A stretch of DNA of 16,540 nucleotides from REEB426 sp964551975. GTDB taxonomy: Bacteria; Actinomycetota; Actinomycetes; S36-B12. Location: NCBI GenBank assembly GCA_964551975.1, contig CAZKFI010000054.1, positions 1 to 16,540 on the forward strand, read 5' to 3'. A program made the position numbers and the translations under genes. Numbering within the stretch: position 1 is the first letter of the stretch; each line of letters starts with the position of its first letter. This document shows positions 12,829 to 16,540 of the stretch, one piece after another. A model generated the notes under the pieces. That model was not told the origin of the DNA and searched no databases. It saw only the letters and a list, made by a program, of their open reading frames with translations.

Positions 12829-15455
12829 CCTGGCAGTCAGTGACTGCGGAACCGGTGGTTCCCCAACTTCCGGGGGTCGATCAGCACTGGTCGCGCTTCA
12901 TCGTTGATGGCAAGGGTCGTCAGTGGCACGTCCTGGATACCGGAGCCGATGGGCGGTTCGCAACGCAGCCTCCGGTACTGACCCTGCTCTGTGTGCACGG
13001 AAATCCGACCTGGTCACTGCTCTGGCGACGTCTCCTGATCCAGGCACCACCGCAGATTCGGGTCATTGCCGTCGATCAGTTACAGATGGGCTGGTCTTCG
13101 CGTCTTGATGGACACATGCGCCGACTGGCCCAGCGCATCGATGACCTGGATGACCTCACCACCGCCTTGGACCTCCGCGGCCCGGTGGTCACCGTCGCCC
13201 ACGACTGGGGTGGACCGATCAGCCTTGGCTGGGTGCTGAAACAACAAACCCACCAGGTACACAGCACGCTTGACGCGATCGTGTCGCCCCCAGTTTCCAT
13301 TCGGGGGGTCGTTCTGATGAACACGGCCGTGCATCAGCCGGCAGATTCGTCAGCACCGTTCCTCATCCGACTGGCCCGAATACGTGCGCTGCGCTGGTGG
13401 GTGACCGTGCGCACACAACTCTTTCTTCGCGTCACCCTAGGGCTGAGTCGCAACCTGAATCGTGCTGACGGTTCGGCAGGCATGGATGCTGCGACTGCTG
13501 CCGCATTCCGTGCGCCCTATGCCACCGCGCAGCGCCGTCGAGCAATCGGTGCCTTCGTCGCCGACATCCCACTGAAGCCCGATCACCCCAGCATGGCAAC
13601 ACTGCAGAACATCGCCGAACAGGTGCGCACACTGCAGGATGTTCCCGTTCTGCTGCTCTGGGGGGCAGGTGACCCGGTGTTCTCGGATCGCTACCTGCGC
13701 GATGTCGTTGCGCGCCTACCCCATGCGGACGTACATCGCTATCCGCGCGCACGCCATCTGGTGATCGAGGACGACCCCCGTGTGGTACCCGACCTACTGC
13801 TGTGGATCCAAGAACGTGTCATCGGCACTGAAGTCAGCGATCCGCGTACAGCACCTGAACCAGCACCTGCCGCACTGTGTTCGGCAATTGAGCAGGCAGT
13901 GGTGGAGCGGCCCGACGAGGTTGCGCTCTGGGACCTGTCGACATCGAAAGGCGCACCTGCTCGTCGGTTGACCTGGGGTGAACTGGGTGCATCGGTGCAG
14001 CGGGCCGCGACGGGGCTCATCGAACGCGGCGTGCGGCCTGGCGATCGTGTCGCGATCCTGGTGCCCCCCGGGCCCGAGGCCATCGCCGTCATCTATGCCT
14101 GCTGGCGGATCGGCGCCGTTGTGGTGATCGCTGATCGAGGGCTCGGTGTGCGCGGCATGCGCCGAGCCCTGCGTGCAGCGCTACCTGATCACGCGATTGG
14201 CATTCGACCTGGGCGTATCCTTGCCCAAACCCTGGGTTTACCCGGATCCATCATCGATCCCGAATCACTGCTCCGTAGCCCCTCGATGGTGCTGCCAGCT
14301 GGGCCGATGAGCGACGAACTTGCCGCTGTGGTTTACACCTCGGGCTCGACAGGGCCGGCAAAAGGCGTGCGCTACCGCCATTCACAGATTGCTCGTACCT
14401 GTGCACTCCTTCGTAAGCACTACAACCTGACCTCCGACGACGTGCTCGTTGCGGCGTTCGCGCCGTGGGCGATTCTCGGCCCCGCACTAGGTATGGCGTC
14501 GGTGATCCCTCGGATGGACGTCACTGCACCGGCAAGCCTGCATGCCGATGCACTGGCCGATGCGGTGCGCCTTGCCGGTGGCACCGTGCTGTGGGCATCA
14601 CCGGCGGCGCTACGCAATGTGCAGCGCACGGCTCGGCCCGACACCACCGTCCCGGAACTTCGCCTAGTCCTGGGTGCCGGTGCGCCGGTACCGCCCGGGT
14701 TGTTGGAGCAACTCGTGCCGCTGTTCCCCAATGCCGAATTGCGCACGCCCTACGGCATGACCGAGGTGCTCCCGGTGACCGACGTAACCCTGACGCAACT
14801 GCGCGAAGCGGGCATTGGCCCGGGAGTCATGGTGGGGCACCCGCTGCCCGAAGTCGAGATCATGATCGACCCGCTCATTCCGGGGTTGGACCTTGGGGAG
14901 ATCTGCGTTCGCGCCCCGCATATGCGCGATGGATACGACCGATTGTGGGGTATGACCGCAGCCGCCTCACCGCTATTCGCGACCGACTCGGGGGCCACTG
15001 GAGATGATCGGCCCCGAGGTCGTTGGCATCGCACCGGAGATGTCGGAACAGTAGAACGCTCGACTACCTCCAGTGCCGACCGATTGTGGGTTGCTGGCCG
15101 ACGAGCGCACGTGATCTGGACGACGAACGGCCCGGTGGCGCCGGTGCCGATTGAGCAACGGGTTCAGACGCTGCCTTGGGTGCAGTGGTGTGCGGTGGTT
15201 GGGGTGGGCCCAGTGCATCTGCAGCAGATCGTCGTCATCGTCATCCCGGATGACGTCACCGTTCGGCGCTCGCGACCCTGGGCAGGCGCAGCACGCAGTT
15301 CCCAGGTGCGAGTGCTGGTGCATCAGGCATTGGGTCTGGAAGTCGCTGCAGTGCTGCAGCGAGCGGAGTTTCCCGTCGATGTGCGACACCAGGCAAAGAT
15401 CGATCGCACCGCCCTAGCGGCCTGGGCCGATGCGGTGCTTGCAGGTCATCGCTGA
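12825..15455 (+). CDS. oleBC: OleBC fusion: beta-lactone decarboxylase plus beta-lactone synthetase
   Basis: The protein has 876 residues with two enzymes in one chain. OleB (about 1-335) is a haloalkane-dehalogenase-like alpha/beta hydrolase: oxyanion region HGNPTW (58-63), nucleophile D127 in HDWGG, likely acid D283 in WGAGDPVF and H311 in ARHLVIEDD. OleC (about 345-876) is an AMP-forming ligase relative: TSGSTGPAKG (505-514), FAPWAILGPALGMAS (545-559, OleC-like), YGMTE (643-647), D739 in HRTGDVG and a C-terminal lysine K858 in RHQAKIDR. OleC converts the beta-hydroxy acid to a beta-lactone and OleB removes CO2 to give a cis-olefin. Fusion of the two is known in Actinobacteria and fits their membership of one multienzyme assembly. 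The linker (about 335-348) is Pro/Ala-rich. The start GTG overlaps the oleA stop, and the stop overlaps the oleD ATG by one base. Confidence 0.93.
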   Translation: MTWQSVTAEPVVPQLPGVDQHWSRFIVDGKGRQWHVLDTGADGRFATQPPVLTLLCVHGNPTWSLLWRRLLIQAPPQIRVIAVDQLQMGWSSRLDGHMRRLAQRIDDLDDLTTALDLRGPVVTVAHDWGGPISLGWVLKQQTHQVHSTLDAIVSPPVSIRGVVLMNTAVHQPADSSAPFLIRLARIRALRWWVTVRTQLFLRVTLGLSRNLNRADGSAGMDAATAAAFRAPYATAQRRRAIGAFVADIPLKPDHPSMATLQNIAEQVRTLQDVPVLLLWGAGDPVFSDRYLRDVVARLPHADVHRYPRARHLVIEDDPRVVPDLLLWIQERVIGTEVSDPRTAPEPAPAALCSAIEQAVVERPDEVALWDLSTSKGAPARRLTWGELGASVQRAATGLIERGVRPGDRVAILVPPGPEAIAVIYACWRIGAVVVIADRGLGVRGMRRALRAALPDHAIGIRPGRILAQTLGLPGSIIDPESLLRSPSMVLPAGPMSDELAAVVYTSGSTGPAKGVRYRHSQIARTCALLRKHYNLTSDDVLVAAFAPWAILGPALGMASVIPRMDVTAPASLHADALADAVRLAGGTVLWASPAALRNVQRTARPDTTVPELRLVLGAGAPVPPGLLEQLVPLFPNAELRTPYGMTEVLPVTDVTLTQLREAGIGPGVMVGHPLPEVEIMIDPLIPGLDLGEICVRAPHMRDGYDRLWGMTAAASPLFATDSGATGDDRPRGRWHRTGDVGTVERSTTSSADRLWVAGRRAHVIWTTNGPVAPVPIEQRVQTLPWVQWCAVVGVGPVHLQQIVVIVIPDDVTVRRSRPWAGAARSSQVRVLVHQALGLEVAAVLQRAEFPVDVRHQAKIDRTALAAWADAVLAGHR

Positions 15456-16486
15456 TGCGCGTACTGGTGACCGGTGGAACAAGCCTGTTGGCGGCCGCAA
15501 CGGTGCGGGTGCTGCAGCAGCGAGGTCATGTGATCACCGTGCTGCAGCGACGACCCAGTGGCCTTGACTGCAGCGAGGTACTCGGTGACATTCGCGACAG
15601 CGAGGCCCTCACGCGCGCGGTGAGCGGCTGCGACGCGGTGCTGCACTGCGCGGCCAAGGTCGGCATTACCGGGCGGCAGCGCGAGTTCTCGGAGATCAAC
15701 GTGGGCGGTACGGCACAGCTCCTGGCCGCGGCTCGATCGGCCGGTGTCCACCATTTCGTCCAAGTCTCCTCACCGTCAGTCGCCCATGCTGGGAGCGCGT
15801 TGGTAGGCGCTGGCACCCAGCCAGCGGATCCGGTAAACGCTCGCAGCGCCTACTCCCGCACTAAGGCTCAAGCCGAGCAACTGGCCCTGCAGGCCGATCA
15901 CCCTGACTTCGCCGTGACCGCCCTGAGACCTNNNNNNNNNNNNNNNNNNNNNNNNNNNNNNNNNNNNNNNNNNNNNNNNNNNNNNNNNNNNNCGGGAGAT
16001 GAGCAGTTGGTTGCGCGCATCGTTCAGCGGGCAACTACCGGTCGACTCGTCCTGATCGGGAACGGCTGCGCACTCATCGACACCACATATCTCGATAACG
16101 CCGCTGCGGCACTGGCCTGTGCGGTCGAGCGTGCTGGGCACCCCGATGTGCATGGGCGAGCCTTCGTGGTGAGTAATGGTGAGCCGCGGACCGTGGCGGA
16201 CATGCTCAGCGGCATCGCTCTGGCTGCCGGTGCGCCACCACCGAAGCGCTATGTGAGCCTGGGGGTGGCCCGTGCGGTGGGTGCTGTGGTGGCAGGTGCC
16301 TGGGTCCTCCTGCGGCGTGACGGTGAGCCACCAATGACGCCGTTCCTTGCCGAACAACTGGGCACCGCGCACTGGTTCGATCAGACCGAGGTTCGGGCCG
16401 CGTTGGACTGGCAGCCGACCGTCACCATCACCGAGGGCTTGGCACGACTGTCCGAGTGGTACCAGAAGGTGCGCCATGGTCGATGA
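15455..16486 (+). CDS. oleD: OleD, NADPH-dependent beta-keto acid reductase (extended SDR), with an assembly gap
   Basis: OleD reduces the OleA product to a beta-hydroxy acid for OleC. As given it spans 343 codons, 21 of them unknown. Family features include the QRRPSGL block (31-37), GDIRD (44-48), CAAKVGITG (65-73), SSPSVAHAGS (105-114), YSRTK (133-137) and, after the gap, GDEQLVARIV, IDTTYLDNAA and VVSNGEPR. The N-terminal loop reads TGGTSLLA (6-13): Ser and Ala replace the second and third glycines of the usual TGxxGxxG, which is odd for a functional cofactor site. The gap hides the RP...WGPGD stretch; the family normally has about six residues there, so the real protein is probably near 328 residues. 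The ATG overlaps the oleBC stop (TGATG), so it is translationally coupled. Confidence 0.9.
   Translation: MRVLVTGGTSLLAAATVRVLQQRGHVITVLQRRPSGLDCSEVLGDIRDSEALTRAVSGCDAVLHCAAKVGITGRQREFSEINVGGTAQLLAAARSAGVHHFVQVSSPSVAHAGSALVGAGTQPADPVNARSAYSRTKAQAEQLALQADHPDFAVTALRPXXXXXXXXXXXXXXXXXXXXXGDEQLVARIVQRATTGRLVLIGNGCALIDTTYLDNAAAALACAVERAGHPDVHGRAFVVSNGEPRTVADMLSGIALAAGAPPPKRYVSLGVARAVGAVVAGAWVLLRRDGEPPMTPFLAEQLGTAHWFDQTEVRAALDWQPTVTITEGLARLSEWYQKVRHGR
15932..15992. other. Assembly gap (61 N) inside oleD
   Basis: The run keeps the reading frame: 61 N plus CG makes 21 codons. The left side ends in ALRP and the right side begins with a probable Pro codon followed by GDEQL. Extended SDRs of this group have a short RP-H-x-x-W-G-P-G-D link here, so I expect about 16 missing bases rather than 61. 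Confidence 0.65.
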
Positions 16487-16540
16487 CATGCCCTACCGCC
16501 CAATGACGCTGAGCCGGATACGTCAGAATGCAGCATGCGC
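16476..16540 (+). CDS. Possible start of a further gene (runs off the window)
   Basis: An open frame from ATG 16476 (or ATG 16488) continues to the window end, encoding at most 21 whole codons beginning MVDDMPYRPMT. It would overlap the end of oleD by 11 nt, or start 1 nt after it, matching the tight spacing of the operon. There is no recognisable motif and it is too short to judge. Confidence 0.3.
   Translation, partial: MVDDMPYRPMTLSRIRQNAAC

Noticed and set aside
12825..13830. OleB half as a haloalkane dehalogenase
   Set aside because: The HDWGG motif is shared, but the fusion to OleC and flanking by oleA and oleD make beta-lactone decarboxylase far more likely.

Overview
The window looks like a GC-rich actinobacterial (Actinomycetota) draft scaffold, probably a metagenome-assembled or single-cell genome because it carries two N-runs. 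The assignment rests on several things: a PAC2-family protein, a GTPase with a DUF697-type tail, actinobacterial-style TAP-type hydrolase and small lytic transglycosylase, an OleB-OleC fusion (an arrangement typical of Actinobacteria), and repeated leaderless gene starts (TANNNT, exactly 6 nt, then GTG or ATG). I cannot assign a genus.

Layout. Positions 1-1239 hold a truncated acyl-CoA dehydrogenase (minus) divergent from an MFE-2-like short-chain dehydrogenase (plus); this looks like fatty-acid or lipid catabolism. A perfect 15-bp hairpin at 1309-1342 separates it from a secreted subtilisin-like protease with five fibronectin-III domains (1369-4572, minus). Upstream of that lies a small membrane-anchored lytic transglycosylase (4731-5323, minus). 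It is interrupted by a 10-N spacer that appears to hide no sequence. Divergent from it are a P-loop GTPase with a DUF697-like membrane domain (5366-6508), a small membrane-anchored Ala-rich protein (6557-6868) and a PAC2 protein that seems to start at CTG (6879-7817). A secreted TAP-like alpha/beta hydrolase (7846-9423, minus) converges on them.

The most interesting region is 9479-16486. Five genes run head to tail from one recognisable promoter: a flavin-containing monooxygenase, a short-chain dehydrogenase, OleA, an OleB-OleC fusion and OleD. The junctions overlap by 1 or 4 nt except for a 78-nt gap before oleA, which holds a hairpin. OleA-D is the known head-to-head olefin route: OleA condenses two acyl-CoAs to a beta-keto acid, OleD reduces it, OleC closes a beta-lactone and OleB decarboxylates it to a cis-olefin. 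All core catalytic residues are visible in OleA, OleB and OleC. OleD keeps YxxxK but has an unusual nucleotide-binding loop. The monooxygenase and the extra dehydrogenase, coupled to each other and placed first in the operon, suggest further oxidative or reductive processing of the long-chain products; that part is inference.

No tRNA, rRNA, CRISPR array, insertion sequence or phage gene was seen. All intergenic stretches are shorter than 300 bases.
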